DNA of 64,000 bases from Pantoea rwandensis (GTDB lineage: Bacteria; Pseudomonadota; Gammaproteobacteria; Enterobacterales; Enterobacteriaceae), in contig NZ_CP009454.1 in the NCBI RefSeq assembly GCF_000759475.1, positions 4,030,001 through 4,094,000 on the forward strand, written 5' to 3'. Both the position numbers and the translations under genes were made by a program. Positions within the stretch are counted from its first letter, which is position 1; every line of letters begins with the position of its first letter. Of the stretch, positions 39,816 to 48,512 are shown piece by piece. The notes under the pieces are model-generated. The model worked only from the letters and a program-made list of their open reading frames with translations. It searched no databases and was not told the DNA's origin.

Positions 39816-40139
39816 TTAATGGCGGCCTAAGCGCGCTTCCAGCCAGCGTTTCAGCTCGGGAGGCGCCTCTTTCAGACTGTTGGAGCCACGCGTAATGGTG
39901 GCGATACCGACACCCAGCTCATTCTTCAGCTCACGCTGGCTCATGTCGCCGTTCATCAGCTCTTCAATAATGCGCAGGCGTGTGCCAAACGCTTCACGTT
40001 CATCGGGCGTCATCATCAGTTGCAGCAAAGGCAACGACACACCGTCCGCGAAAGCGTTCTGCATTAAATCGATAAAACGCAGCCAGTTATCTTCAACAGG
40101 CTGAGCCGCATCCGGCTGGGAGGAAAGAGGTTGGCTCAT
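39816..40139 (-). CDS. trpR: Trp operon repressor
   Basis: 107 residues (E. coli 108). An all-helical dimeric repressor that binds DNA when loaded with tryptophan. The helix-turn-helix [25 protein letters not shown] (about 67-91) is conserved, with [27 protein letters not shown] before it. Downstream of slt, with its own operator in the 44-bp gap between them. yjjX converges on it with no gap. Confidence 0.97.
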   Translation of the reverse strand: MSQPLSSQPDAAQPVEDNWLRFIDLMQNAFADGVSLPLLQLMMTPDEREAFGTRLRIIEELMNGDMSQRELKNELGVGIATITRGSNSLKEAPPELKRWLEARLGRH

Positions 40140-40146
40140 GAAGGGC

Positions 40147-40172
40147 TTCCGTACTCATTAGCGAGTACGGAA
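40147..40172. promoter_or_regulatory. TrpR autoregulatory operator
   Basis: TTCCGTACTC-ATTAGC-GAGTACGGAA has perfect 10-bp arms and contains the TrpR half-site GTACT twice in inverted orientation. It lies 7 bp upstream of the trpR ATG and 11 bp after the slt stop. This fits autorepression by TrpR, as known in E. coli. Confidence 0.85.
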
Positions 40173-40183
40173 GCATAGCACAG

Positions 40184-42103
40184 CTAGTAACGGCGATTCC
40201 ACTCGCCATCGGCGAGAATCTTATCCGGCTTGCCCATGAAGTAACGGTAGTAGGCATCATAGGCCAGTACGTTTTTCACGTAGCCGCGCGTTTCCGAGAA
40301 CGGGATGGTTTCGATAAACGCCACCGCATCCAGTTTGCCGCCGCTGTTGTTCAACCAGCTGCGCACCCTGCCCGGCCCGGCATTATACGCCGCCGAGGAG
40401 AAGATACGGTTCTGATCGAACTGCTGATAGACGTACTCCAGATACTGCGTACCAATCTGGATATTGGTCTGCGGATCCAGCAGCTGGCTGCTGTTCACAT
40501 AGCCGGGGATGTTATACATCTTCACGGTATGCGCTGCTGTCGCTGGCATCACCTGCATCAAACCGCTGGCACCGACCGGTGAACGCGCTTTCGGATTCCA
40601 CGCGCTCTCCTGGCGGGAGATCGCCATAGCATAGCTCTGCGGAATACCTTTATCGCTGGTGTATTGCTGATACAGATTGCGCCATGCCAGCGGGAAGCGC
40701 TCTTTCAGGCTATCCCACATTTTCGCGGTAATAGTGGCCTGCACACTGAGATCCCACCAGTCCTGCTCGTTGGCGTAACGCGCCAGCATCTGCTGCTGCG
40801 AATGGGTTTTGCTGGAGATTAGATTGGCCCACTCACTGCGCGCCAGGTTATCCAGCCCCCAATACATCAGCTCACGCACGCGCGCCAGTTCGGGCCCCTG
40901 CACCACCGAGCTGTCTGCCGCCGGGGCCTGGTCGATCTGCAATGGATATTCCACGCCGAGACGTTGCGCCGCCACCATCGGGTAGAAACCACGAGCCTGC
41001 ATCAGCTTACGCAGAATCTCATCGGCTTCTTCTTTGCGCCCCTGAGAAATCAGCAGATCGGCCTGCCAGTATTGCCACTCATCTTTCTCTTTGGCTTCAA
41101 CCGGTAAACGCGCGATCCAGGTGTTCAGTCCTCGGCGATCGTTCTGACTCAACGCCAGCCGCACGCGACGTTCCACCAGCGCAGTGGATTCACTGTTCAT
41201 CACCACTGCATCACGCCAGCGCGCCTGCTCGGAAGTCAGATCCGCGCCCATCATGCGCCACACCACGGTTTCCTTCAGATCCTGCTCTTCCGCCGGGCTC
41301 ATTTTCTGCGCCTGCACCAGTTGCGGGATCATCATGCGCGCATTATCCATGTCTTCACGCGCGACGCGGGCAAAGGCATAACTGGTGGCCATACGAGTGA
41401 AATCGGTCGGACCGAGGCTACTGGCAAACGTGGTGACGGTTTGCGGATTTTGCTGCAGCGCAATCAGCGCGCTGGAGGTGGTCTGGTAATCCGCGGGCAA
41501 CATTTTGGCCAGGTAATTGACCAGACTGTCGTTGCCGGCTTTCATCGCCAGGCGAATACGTTCGAGAATGGTAATCGGCGACATCTGTCCGGACGCTTGC
41601 CACACCGAGAACAGCTGATCGCAATCATTCGGTAACGCGGAACCGCGTAGCCAGATCGATTTCGCGCCATCAAACGCTACCTGCTGTTGGCCGGTAGCCC
41701 ACTTGGCGTAATACCAGTTACAGCGCGCCTGCACCGGTTTTGGCTCATCCGGGCTGAAGCTCAATACGCCCTGCCAGTCCTGACGATGTGCCAGCACGTT
41801 GACGAAGCGTGTCGAGAGCGAACGCGCCGGTGGCAGCGTTGGATATTGCTGAATGAAATTCTTCACCGCCAGCGGCGTCTCTTGATCGAGATCCTGCGCC
41901 AGCAAACGGTATTGCAGATACGGATAGAGCGGATAATCCTGCAGCGTTGGCATCAGCTGCGAGACCTGGTCCATTTGATTGTTATCCCAGGCTTGTTTGA
42001 TTTGCGCATAGCGCTGTCTTTGTTGATCCAGCGAGTCGGCCCACACGCTGCTGGCCGTGCTGACCAGACAGATCCCTATCATCCAGTTACGCCACTTCTC
42101 CAC
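40184..42103 (-). CDS. slt: Soluble lytic murein transglycosylase Slt70
   Basis: 639 residues (E. coli 645). A signal peptide (MEKWRNWMIGICLVSTASSVWA) leads to a large helical ring (about 25-450) and a C-terminal goose-lysozyme-like catalytic domain. The catalytic Glu is in AMAISRQESAWNPKARSPVGASGLMQVMPATA, with YLEYVYQQFDQNRIFSSAAYNAGPGRV after it. It cleaves glycan strands to 1,6-anhydro-muropeptides in the periplasm. In E. coli its upstream neighbour is ettA; here about 17.7 kb of accessory DNA intervenes. Confidence 0.96.
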   Translation of the reverse strand: MEKWRNWMIGICLVSTASSVWADSLDQQRQRYAQIKQAWDNNQMDQVSQLMPTLQDYPLYPYLQYRLLAQDLDQETPLAVKNFIQQYPTLPPARSLSTRFVNVLAHRQDWQGVLSFSPDEPKPVQARCNWYYAKWATGQQQVAFDGAKSIWLRGSALPNDCDQLFSVWQASGQMSPITILERIRLAMKAGNDSLVNYLAKMLPADYQTTSSALIALQQNPQTVTTFASSLGPTDFTRMATSYAFARVAREDMDNARMMIPQLVQAQKMSPAEEQDLKETVVWRMMGADLTSEQARWRDAVVMNSESTALVERRVRLALSQNDRRGLNTWIARLPVEAKEKDEWQYWQADLLISQGRKEEADEILRKLMQARGFYPMVAAQRLGVEYPLQIDQAPAADSSVVQGPELARVRELMYWGLDNLARSEWANLISSKTHSQQQMLARYANEQDWWDLSVQATITAKMWDSLKERFPLAWRNLYQQYTSDKGIPQSYAMAISRQESAWNPKARSPVGASGLMQVMPATAAHTVKMYNIPGYVNSSQLLDPQTNIQIGTQYLEYVYQQFDQNRIFSSAAYNAGPGRVRSWLNNSGGKLDAVAFIETIPFSETRGYVKNVLAYDAYYRYFMGKPDKILADGEWNRRY

Positions 42104-42212
42104 TCTGCTCTCCTCTCTGCTGCGATCCAGCTCATGCCAGACTTAACTCATGCTAACCAGGCCAACGGTCTCTTGCCATGTTCTTCACAAAATTTACGCA
42201 GGCGCACCGTGA

Positions 42213-42242
42213 TTGCACACCGTCTGCGCTGTGACTGTGCAA
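42213..42242. promoter_or_regulatory. Inverted TTGCACA/TGTGCAA arms (possible NtrC region)
   Basis: TTGCACA (42213-42219) and TGTGCAA (42236-42242) are separated by 16 bp, with GCGCACC just before at 42203-42209. TGCAC/GTGCA are the half-sites of NtrC enhancers. They lie about 90-115 bp before the predicted sigma-54 start, the usual enhancer distance. The spacing is not that of one standard NtrC site, so this is tentative. Confidence 0.35.
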
Positions 42243-42304
42243 ATTATCATCACAAAATCTTATGTCATATCAATTAGCTACAACTATTCATTTACTTACA
42301 AAAA

Positions 42305-42320
42305 TGGCACGCGCTTTGCT
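42305..42320 (+). promoter_or_regulatory. Sigma-54 promoter of the urea cluster
   Basis: TGGCAC-GCGCT-TTGCT fits the -24/-12 consensus TGGCAC-N5-TTGCW without a mismatch, with GG and GC exactly 10 bp apart. Transcription would begin near 42331, about 30 bp before the allophanate hydrolase ATG. A sigma-54 promoter here implies activation by an enhancer-binding protein, most plausibly NtrC under nitrogen limitation. Confidence 0.85.
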
Positions 42321-42334
42321 CTGTTGAATTCCAT

Positions 42335-42346
42335 CTTGTATACCAG
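42335..42346. promoter_or_regulatory. Candidate GntR/FCD operator
   Basis: CTTGTATACCAG is a near-perfect inverted repeat centred on GTATAC (10 of 12 positions). It is the T-x-GTATAC-x-A kind of site bound by many FCD-type GntR regulators. It lies just downstream of the predicted sigma-54 start, so a bound protein would block transcription. The cluster encodes an FCD-GntR protein. Confidence 0.45.
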
Positions 42347-42359
42347 TTGGAATTCACTC

Positions 42360-44156
42360 ATGGCAGCAACCTTCGGATACACGCTTCAGGATTGGCAACA
42401 CCGCTACCAGCAGGACCCACAGTGCATCAGCACCTTGTTGGCAGCACACCTCGACGCCATCGACCAGCAGGATAACGCCTGGCTGTATGTCGCTTCGCCC
42501 GCTCAATTGCAGGCTCAAATTGAACCTTTGCTGGCCAGCTACCTGCGCAATCCCGCTGCACTGCCGCTGTTTGGCGTGCCGTTTGCGGTGAAAGACAATA
42601 TCGATGTGGCAGGCTGGCCGACCAGTGCCGCCTGCCCGGCCTTAACCTACACGGCTGAAACTGATGCCTTTGTGGTCGCACAGCTCAAAGCAGCCGGTGC
42701 GGTGGTGATCGGCAAAACCAACCTCGACCAGTATGCAACAGGTTTAGTCGGCACGCGTTCTCCGTTTGGCGCAGTCAGCAACACCTTTAACCCCGAGTAT
42801 GTTAGCGGCGGTTCCAGCTCCGGTTCTGCTTCGGTGCTGGCGCGCGGCCTGGTGGGCTTCTCGCTGGGCACCGATACCGCCGGTTCCGGTCGCGTCCCGG
42901 CAGGTTTTAACAACATCGTCGGTCTTAAACCGACCAAAGGCTGGTTCTCGGCCAGCGGCGTCGTGCCTGCTTGCCGTTTGAATGACACCATCTCCGTCTT
43001 CGCCCTGACCGTAGAAGATGCCTTCGCCGTTGCCACCGCTGCAGGCGGTTACGATGCCGGAGATGCCTACTCGCGCAGCAATCCGCACACCGCGCCTGCC
43101 AGCTTCAAGGCTCAACCTGATTTCGCCATTCCCGCCACGCCTGAATTCTTTGGTGATAAGCAGGCCGAAGCGGCGTGGTTGAGTGCCCTGGAGCAACTGC
43201 AAGCGGGCGGCGCGACGCTGCATCCGATCGACTTCACCGCATTCCACCAGCTGGCGGAACAGCTTTATTACGGCCCGTGGGTTGCCGAGCGCACTGTCGC
43301 TGTCGGTGAGATGATCAATCACCCGGAAGAGATGGACCCGGTGGTGTACGGCATTGTCAGCAGTGGCCTGAAATACACCGCCGTCGAGGCTTACCAGGCG
43401 GAATACCTGCGCGCTGAGCTGACGCGTCAAATCCAGCAAACCCTGGCGCAGTTTGATGCGGTCGTGGTACCGACCTCGCCGACCATTCACACGCTGGAAG
43501 AGATGAAGCAGGAGCCGGTGCACTACAACTCGCAGTTTGGCACCTACACCAACTTCACTAACCTCGCTGATCTCAGCGCGCTGGCGCTGCCTGGCCCGTT
43601 CCGCGCTGATGGCCTGCCTGCTGGCATTACGCTGATTGCACCGGCCTGGCAAGATCGCGCGTTAGCAGGCTTCGGCATTCAGTGGCAGCAGCAGATGGCG
43701 CTGACGTTAGGCGCTACCGGCAAAGCTCAGCCCTCTCAACACAGTGCCTTCCCGCTCTCTGCCGATCACGTACGCGTGGCAGTCGTCGGTGCGCACCTCA
43801 CCGGCATGCCGCTGAATTTCCAGCTCACCACCCGCAACGCCGTGTTGGTAGAGGAGACGCAAACCGCCAGCCACTACCGTCTGTTTGCGCTGCTCGATGG
43901 CCCCATTAAGAAGCCCGGCCTGCTGCGCGGCGACAGCGGTGCCGCTATCACCGTGGAACTGTGGGATATCCCGCTGGCACGCTTTGGCGAATTCGTGGCG
44001 GAAATCCCGGCACCGCTCGGCATTGGCTCACTGACGCTGGCTGATGGCCGCGTGGTGAAAGGCTTTATCTGTGAACCGGCGGTGCTGTCGCAGGCGCTGG
44101 AAATTACCGAATTCGGCGGCTGGCGCAACTGGCTGGCCTCTCAGGGGAGTAAATAA
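42360..44156 (+). CDS. atzF: Allophanate hydrolase
   Basis: 598 residues from ATG 42360; the frame is open further upstream across the promoter but not conserved. It hydrolyses allophanate to 2 CO2 and 2 NH3, the second step of urea amidolyase. The amidase-signature domain (about 20-440) has the Ser-cisSer-Lys triad: Lys78 in FAVKDNIDVAG, cis-Ser152 in SGGSSSGSASV and nucleophile Ser176 in TDTAGSGRVPAGF, with the same spacings as AtzF. The C-terminal domain (about 460-598, VAVVGAHLTGMPLNFQL...YRLFALLDGPIKKPGLLR) is the allophanate hydrolase-specific part. The urea carboxylase gene follows after 2 bp. Confidence 0.93.
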   Translation: MAATFGYTLQDWQHRYQQDPQCISTLLAAHLDAIDQQDNAWLYVASPAQLQAQIEPLLASYLRNPAALPLFGVPFAVKDNIDVAGWPTSAACPALTYTAETDAFVVAQLKAAGAVVIGKTNLDQYATGLVGTRSPFGAVSNTFNPEYVSGGSSSGSASVLARGLVGFSLGTDTAGSGRVPAGFNNIVGLKPTKGWFSASGVVPACRLNDTISVFALTVEDAFAVATAAGGYDAGDAYSRSNPHTAPASFKAQPDFAIPATPEFFGDKQAEAAWLSALEQLQAGGATLHPIDFTAFHQLAEQLYYGPWVAERTVAVGEMINHPEEMDPVVYGIVSSGLKYTAVEAYQAEYLRAELTRQIQQTLAQFDAVVVPTSPTIHTLEEMKQEPVHYNSQFGTYTNFTNLADLSALALPGPFRADGLPAGITLIAPAWQDRALAGFGIQWQQQMALTLGATGKAQPSQHSAFPLSADHVRVAVVGAHLTGMPLNFQLTTRNAVLVEETQTASHYRLFALLDGPIKKPGLLRGDSGAAITVELWDIPLARFGEFVAEIPAPLGIGSLTLADGRVVKGFICEPAVLSQALEITEFGGWRNWLASQGSK

Positions 44157-44158
44157 CC

Positions 44159-47100
44159 ATGTTCAGCACCGTACTGATCGCTAACCGTGGCGAAATCGCC
44201 TGCCGTGCGATTCGCACCCTGAAACGTCTTGGTGTGAAGAGCGTCGCCGTTTACTCCGATGCCGACCGTAACGCGCGCCATGTCAAAGAAGCCGATGTGG
44301 CGATCGCGCTGAGTGGCGATAAAGCCAGCGACAGCTATCTGCGCATCGATAAGATTCTGGCCGCCGCCAAAGAGACCGGCGCGGAAGCCATCTGGCCAGG
44401 CTACGGCTTCCTCTCCGAAAGCCTGCCGTTTGCCGCCGCCTGTGAAGAAGCGGGGATTGCTTTTGTTGGCCCGACGGCGCAGCAGATTGGCGAGTTTGGC
44501 CTGAAGCACCGCGCGCGTGAACTGGCGGCCAGCGCAGGTGTGCCGATGACGCCTGGCACACCGCTGCTCAACTCGCTGGAAGAGGCGCTCAGCGCGGCAG
44601 AAAACATCGGTTATCCGGTGATGCTAAAAAGCACGGCGGGCGGCGGCGGTATTGGCTTAACCCGCTGTGACGACGCCGATGCGCTGCACAATGCGTGGGA
44701 GAGCGTACGTCGTCTCGGCGAACAATTCTTCAGTGATGCAGGCGTGTTCCTGGAGCGCTTTGTTGACCGCGCGCGCCATGTTGAAGTGCAGATTTTTGGT
44801 GACGGCAGCGGCAAAGTGATCGCCCTCGGTGAGCGTGACTGCTCATTGCAGCGTCGCAACCAGAAAGTGGTGGAAGAGACCCCGGCACCGAACCTGCCGC
44901 AGGCGACGCGTGAGGCGCTGCTCTCTTCGGCCGTGCGTCTGGGCGAGCTAGTGAGCTATCGCAGCGCCGGTACCGTGGAATACATCTACGACGCCGCACA
45001 GGATGCGTTCTACTTCCTCGAAGTGAACACCCGCTTGCAGGTTGAGCATCCGGTGACGGAGTGTGTCACCGGGCTCGATCTGGTGGAGTGCATGCTGCAA
45101 GTCGCCGCCGGTGATGCCATCGACTGGGCGCGACTGCAACAGGCCCCCAAAGGCGCATCGATTGAAGTGCGTATCTACGCCGAAGATCCACTGAAAAACT
45201 TCCAGCCAAGTCCCGGCACCCTGACCGGCGTCAGTTTCCCGGATGGCGTGCGCGTCGATGGCTGGATCGATACCGGCACCGAAGTCTCAGCGTTTTACGA
45301 TCCGATGATTGCCAAACTGATCGTTCACGCCGACACGCGTGAGGCGGCGCTGGCGAAAATGCAGCAGGCGCTGGATGCCACGCAGCTGCACGGCATCGCC
45401 ACCAACCTCGATTATCTGCGCCAGATTGTTGCCACCGAAGCGTTCAGCAGCGGCAAAGTCTGGACGCGTTTCCTCGACAGTTTTACGCCGTCTGCCAGCG
45501 TGATTGAAGTGCTGCAACCGGGTACCCTCAGCAGCATTCAGGATTTCCCTGGCCGTCTCGGCTATTGGGATATTGGCGTGCCGCCTTCTGGTCCGATGGA
45601 TGACTTCGCTTTCCGCCTCGCAAACCGCATTGTCGGCAACCACGACAGCGCCGCCGGGTTGGAATTCACTCTGCAAGGCCCGACGCTGCGTTTCCACAGC
45701 GAGGCGGTGATTGCCCTGACCGGAGCCGATTGCCCGGCAGAACTGGATGGCGCCAGCCTCAATTACTGGCAGCCGATCAGCGTGAAAGCAGGCCAGACGC
45801 TGGCGTTAGGCCGTGCTCAAAGCGGCTGTCGCACCTATTTAGCGGTTCGCAACGGCTTCGACGTGCCGGAATACCTTGGCAGCCGTTCCACCTTCTCACT
45901 CGGCCAGTTTGGTGGTCATGCCGGACGCACCTTGCGCGTCGCGGATATGCTGCCGATCTCTCAGCCACGGCTGGCTGCCTGCACCACGCCCGCGCCGGTC
46001 AGTGAGCCACAAGCGCTCGATCACGCGCTGGTGCCGCACTATGGCACCGAATGGCGCATCGGCGTGCTGTACGGCCCGCACGGCGCGCCCGACTTCTTCA
46101 CACAATCCGCGATTGATGAGTTCTTCGCCAGCGACTGGCAGGTGCACTACAACTCCAACCGTCTTGGCGTGCGCTTAGTGGGACCCAAACCGACCTGGAC
46201 GCGTGCCAACGGCGGCGAAGCCGGGCTGCACCCTTCTAACGTGCACGACTGCGAATACGCGATTGGCGCGGTGAACTTTACCGGTGACTTCCCGGTGATC
46301 CTGACCCATGACGGCCCGAGCCTCGGTGGCTTCGTCTGTCCGGTGACGATTGCCAAAGCAGAGCTGTGGAAAGTTGGTCAGGTGAAACCAGGCGACCGCA
46401 TTCGCTTCCATCCGATCAGCGCTGACGAAGCGGTGGCGCTGGAGAAAGCGCAGGCGCACAGCGTGGAAACTCTGCGCAGCACTCATGCGCCTGCTTTTGA
46501 GGTGCCCTCACTGGCCGCCAGCGATATTGGCTCCGCCACCTTGCTCGCCGCCTTACCTGCTACGGCTGCCACACCAGCGGCGGTTTATCGCCAGGCCGGG
46601 GATAAATACGTGCTGATTGAGTATGGCGATAACGTGCTGGATCTGGCGCTGCGTCTGCGTGTGCACCTGTTGATGAATGCGCTTCGCGAACGCGCGGTGC
46701 CCGGCGTGGAAGAGTTATCGCCCGGTGTGCGTTCATTGCAGGTGCGCTATGACAGCCTGATCCTCAGCCAGAAACAGCTGATGAATCTGCTGCTGGAACT
46801 GGAAGCCGGACTCGGTGATGTCAGCCAGCTGAAGGTGCCGTCACGGATTGTCTGGATGCCAATGGCGTTTGAAGACAGCGCCACACTCGGTGCCGTCGAG
46901 CGTTACAAAGAAACCGTGCGGGCCAGTGCGCCCTGGCTGCCAAACAACGTCGATTTTATCCAGCGTATTAATGGGCTGGAGAGTCGTGAAGCGGTGCGCG
47001 ATACCCTTTTCGATGCCAGTTATCTGATCCTCGGCCTGGGTGATGTCTACCTCGGCGCACCGTGCGCAGTACCGATCGATCCACGCCATCGCCTGCTCAG

Positions 47101-47776
47101 TTCCAAATACAGCCCGGCACGTACCTTTACCGCCGAAGGCACGGTTGGTATTGGCGGGATGTACATGTGCATCTACGGCATGGATTCCCCAGGTGGCTAT
47201 CAACTGGTGGGCCGCACGCTGCCAATCTGGAACAAATTCCTCAAGAACGACCAGTTCGCGGCGGATGAGCCTTGGCTGCTGCACTTCTTCGATCAGGTGC
47301 GCTTCTATCCGGTGACCGAAGATGAACTCACTCAGCTACGCGATGACTTCCGCGAAGGTCGCGCCACGGTACGCATCGAAGAAACCCTGTTTGATTTCGC
47401 TGCCCACCAGCAATTCCTCGCTGAACACGCCGACTCGATTGCCGAATTCCGTCAGCGCCAGTCAGCCGCTTTCGAACAGGAAGTGACGCTGTGGGCGCAG
47501 GAAGAGCAGAACGCGCCGCTGACCAGTGAAGAGACGCTGATGGCCCCGGAAGCCGACGAAGATGCACTGGCGGTGTGTGCCGATATGAACGGCAACATCT
47601 GGAAAGTGCTGGTGCAGCCAGGTGACGCGGTGGAAGCCGGTCAGACGCTGATCATCGTTGAAGCAATGAAAATGGAACTGGCGATTGTCGCGCCGCAGGC
47701 CGGCACGGTGAAACGCATCGCCTGCCAGGCAGGACGTCCGGTGAGTCCGGGCGACACCCTGCTGTGGCTGGAATAA
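44159..47776 (+). CDS. Urea carboxylase (biotin-dependent)
   Basis: 1205 residues. It carboxylates urea to allophanate with ATP and bicarbonate. Domain order: biotin carboxylase at 1-445 (FSTVLIANRGEIACRAIRTL, KSTAGGGGIGLTR near 157-169, NTRLQVEHPVTECVTG near 290-305), KipA-like AHS2 part of the carboxyltransferase at about 448-755 (VLQPGTLSSIQDFPGRLGYW), KipI-like AHS1 part at about 815-1030, and BCCP at about 1138-1205 with biotinyl Lys1171 in VEAMKMELAI. This is the yeast Dur1,2 architecture without the hydrolase domain, which is the neighbouring gene. Some family members prefer guanidine; the DUF1989 deiminase partners of those are not present here. Confidence 0.93.
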   Translation: MFSTVLIANRGEIACRAIRTLKRLGVKSVAVYSDADRNARHVKEADVAIALSGDKASDSYLRIDKILAAAKETGAEAIWPGYGFLSESLPFAAACEEAGIAFVGPTAQQIGEFGLKHRARELAASAGVPMTPGTPLLNSLEEALSAAENIGYPVMLKSTAGGGGIGLTRCDDADALHNAWESVRRLGEQFFSDAGVFLERFVDRARHVEVQIFGDGSGKVIALGERDCSLQRRNQKVVEETPAPNLPQATREALLSSAVRLGELVSYRSAGTVEYIYDAAQDAFYFLEVNTRLQVEHPVTECVTGLDLVECMLQVAAGDAIDWARLQQAPKGASIEVRIYAEDPLKNFQPSPGTLTGVSFPDGVRVDGWIDTGTEVSAFYDPMIAKLIVHADTREAALAKMQQALDATQLHGIATNLDYLRQIVATEAFSSGKVWTRFLDSFTPSASVIEVLQPGTLSSIQDFPGRLGYWDIGVPPSGPMDDFAFRLANRIVGNHDSAAGLEFTLQGPTLRFHSEAVIALTGADCPAELDGASLNYWQPISVKAGQTLALGRAQSGCRTYLAVRNGFDVPEYLGSRSTFSLGQFGGHAGRTLRVADMLPISQPRLAACTTPAPVSEPQALDHALVPHYGTEWRIGVLYGPHGAPDFFTQSAIDEFFASDWQVHYNSNRLGVRLVGPKPTWTRANGGEAGLHPSNVHDCEYAIGAVNFTGDFPVILTHDGPSLGGFVCPVTIAKAELWKVGQVKPGDRIRFHPISADEAVALEKAQAHSVETLRSTHAPAFEVPSLAASDIGSATLLAALPATAATPAAVYRQAGDKYVLIEYGDNVLDLALRLRVHLLMNALRERAVPGVEELSPGVRSLQVRYDSLILSQKQLMNLLLELEAGLGDVSQLKVPSRIVWMPMAFEDSATLGAVERYKETVRASAPWLPNNVDFIQRINGLESREAVRDTLFDASYLILGLGDVYLGAPCAVPIDPRHRLLSSKYSPARTFTAEGTVGIGGMYMCIYGMDSPGGYQLVGRTLPIWNKFLKNDQFAADEPWLLHFFDQVRFYPVTEDELTQLRDDFREGRATVRIEETLFDFAAHQQFLAEHADSIAEFRQRQSAAFEQEVTLWAQEEQNAPLTSEETLMAPEADEDALAVCADMNGNIWKVLVQPGDAVEAGQTLIIVEAMKMELAIVAPQAGTVKRIACQAGRPVSPGDTLLWLE

Positions 47777-47785
47777 GGAGCTGGT

Positions 47786-48484
47786 ATGAATCAAAGCCCA
47801 CGTAGCAAAGGCCGCCCGGAAGCACTGGCGGAGAAGGTTTATCAGGCACTGAAACAAGACATTTTTGAGTTTCGTTTGATGCCCGGTGACCGCTTTAGCG
47901 AAAACGAAATCGCCGATCGGCTCGACGTGAGCCGCACGCCGGTGCGTCAGGCGCTGTTCTGGCTGGAGCGCGAGGGCTATGTCGAAGTGTGGTTCCGCAG
48001 CGGCTGGCAGGTGAAGCCGTTCGACTTCGAATACTTCGAGGAACTGTACGACTTCCGCACCGTGTTGGAGCGCGAAGCCGTGCGCCGCCTGTGCGCGCTG
48101 CCACCGCTGGCCTGTGCGGAGATCCTGACCGAACTGAAAGGCTTCTGGATCGATGCGCCACGCCTTGAGGATGGCAAAGCGGTGTCGGCGCACGATGAAG
48201 CCTTTCACATGGCGCTGGTGGCCGCCGCTGGCAATCAGGAGATGGCACGCATCCACGCCGAACTGACCGAAAAAATCCGCATCATCCGTCGTCTCGACTT
48301 TACCCGTGACGACCGGGTAGATGCGACATACCGCGAACACGCTCAGATTTTACGGGCGATTTTCCAGCAAAAAACCGAGGAGGCACAACGCATTTTAACC
48401 GACCACATCGCTGTCAGTAAGGCAGAGGTCAGAAAGATCACATTGCATATGTTACAGCAGGCCCGGCTTCAACCCATTGAATAA
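47786..48484 (+). CDS. GntR-family (FCD) transcriptional regulator of the urea cluster
   Basis: 232 residues. The N-terminal winged helix (about 12-80) reads LAEKVYQALKQDIFEFRLMPGDRFSENEIADRLDVSRTPVRQALFWLEREGYV. The C-terminal FCD ligand domain (about 88-215) keeps the metal-binding pattern with Asp/His in AHDEAFHMAL and later His in YREHAQIL and LTDHIAVS. It lies between urea carboxylase and urtA in the same direction, with 9-bp and 28-bp gaps, so it is co-transcribed and probably self-regulated. The ligand is unknown; urea or allophanate is a guess from context. Confidence 0.88.
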   Translation: MNQSPRSKGRPEALAEKVYQALKQDIFEFRLMPGDRFSENEIADRLDVSRTPVRQALFWLEREGYVEVWFRSGWQVKPFDFEYFEELYDFRTVLEREAVRRLCALPPLACAEILTELKGFWIDAPRLEDGKAVSAHDEAFHMALVAAAGNQEMARIHAELTEKIRIIRRLDFTRDDRVDATYREHAQILRAIFQQKTEEAQRILTDHIAVSKAEVRKITLHMLQQARLQPIE

Positions 48485-48512
48485 AAACACTAACACATTT
48501 AGAGGGTTAACG

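Noticed and set aside
42104..42359. Guanidine (ykkC-type) riboswitch before the urea carboxylase operon
   Set aside because: No long structured leader is possible: the sigma-54 start is about 30 bp from the ATG, and I see none of the conserved riboswitch elements.
42744..43652. 302-codon minus-strand frame inside the allophanate hydrolase gene
   Set aside because: Antisense shadow; the plus-strand gene has its full catalytic triad and continuous homology.
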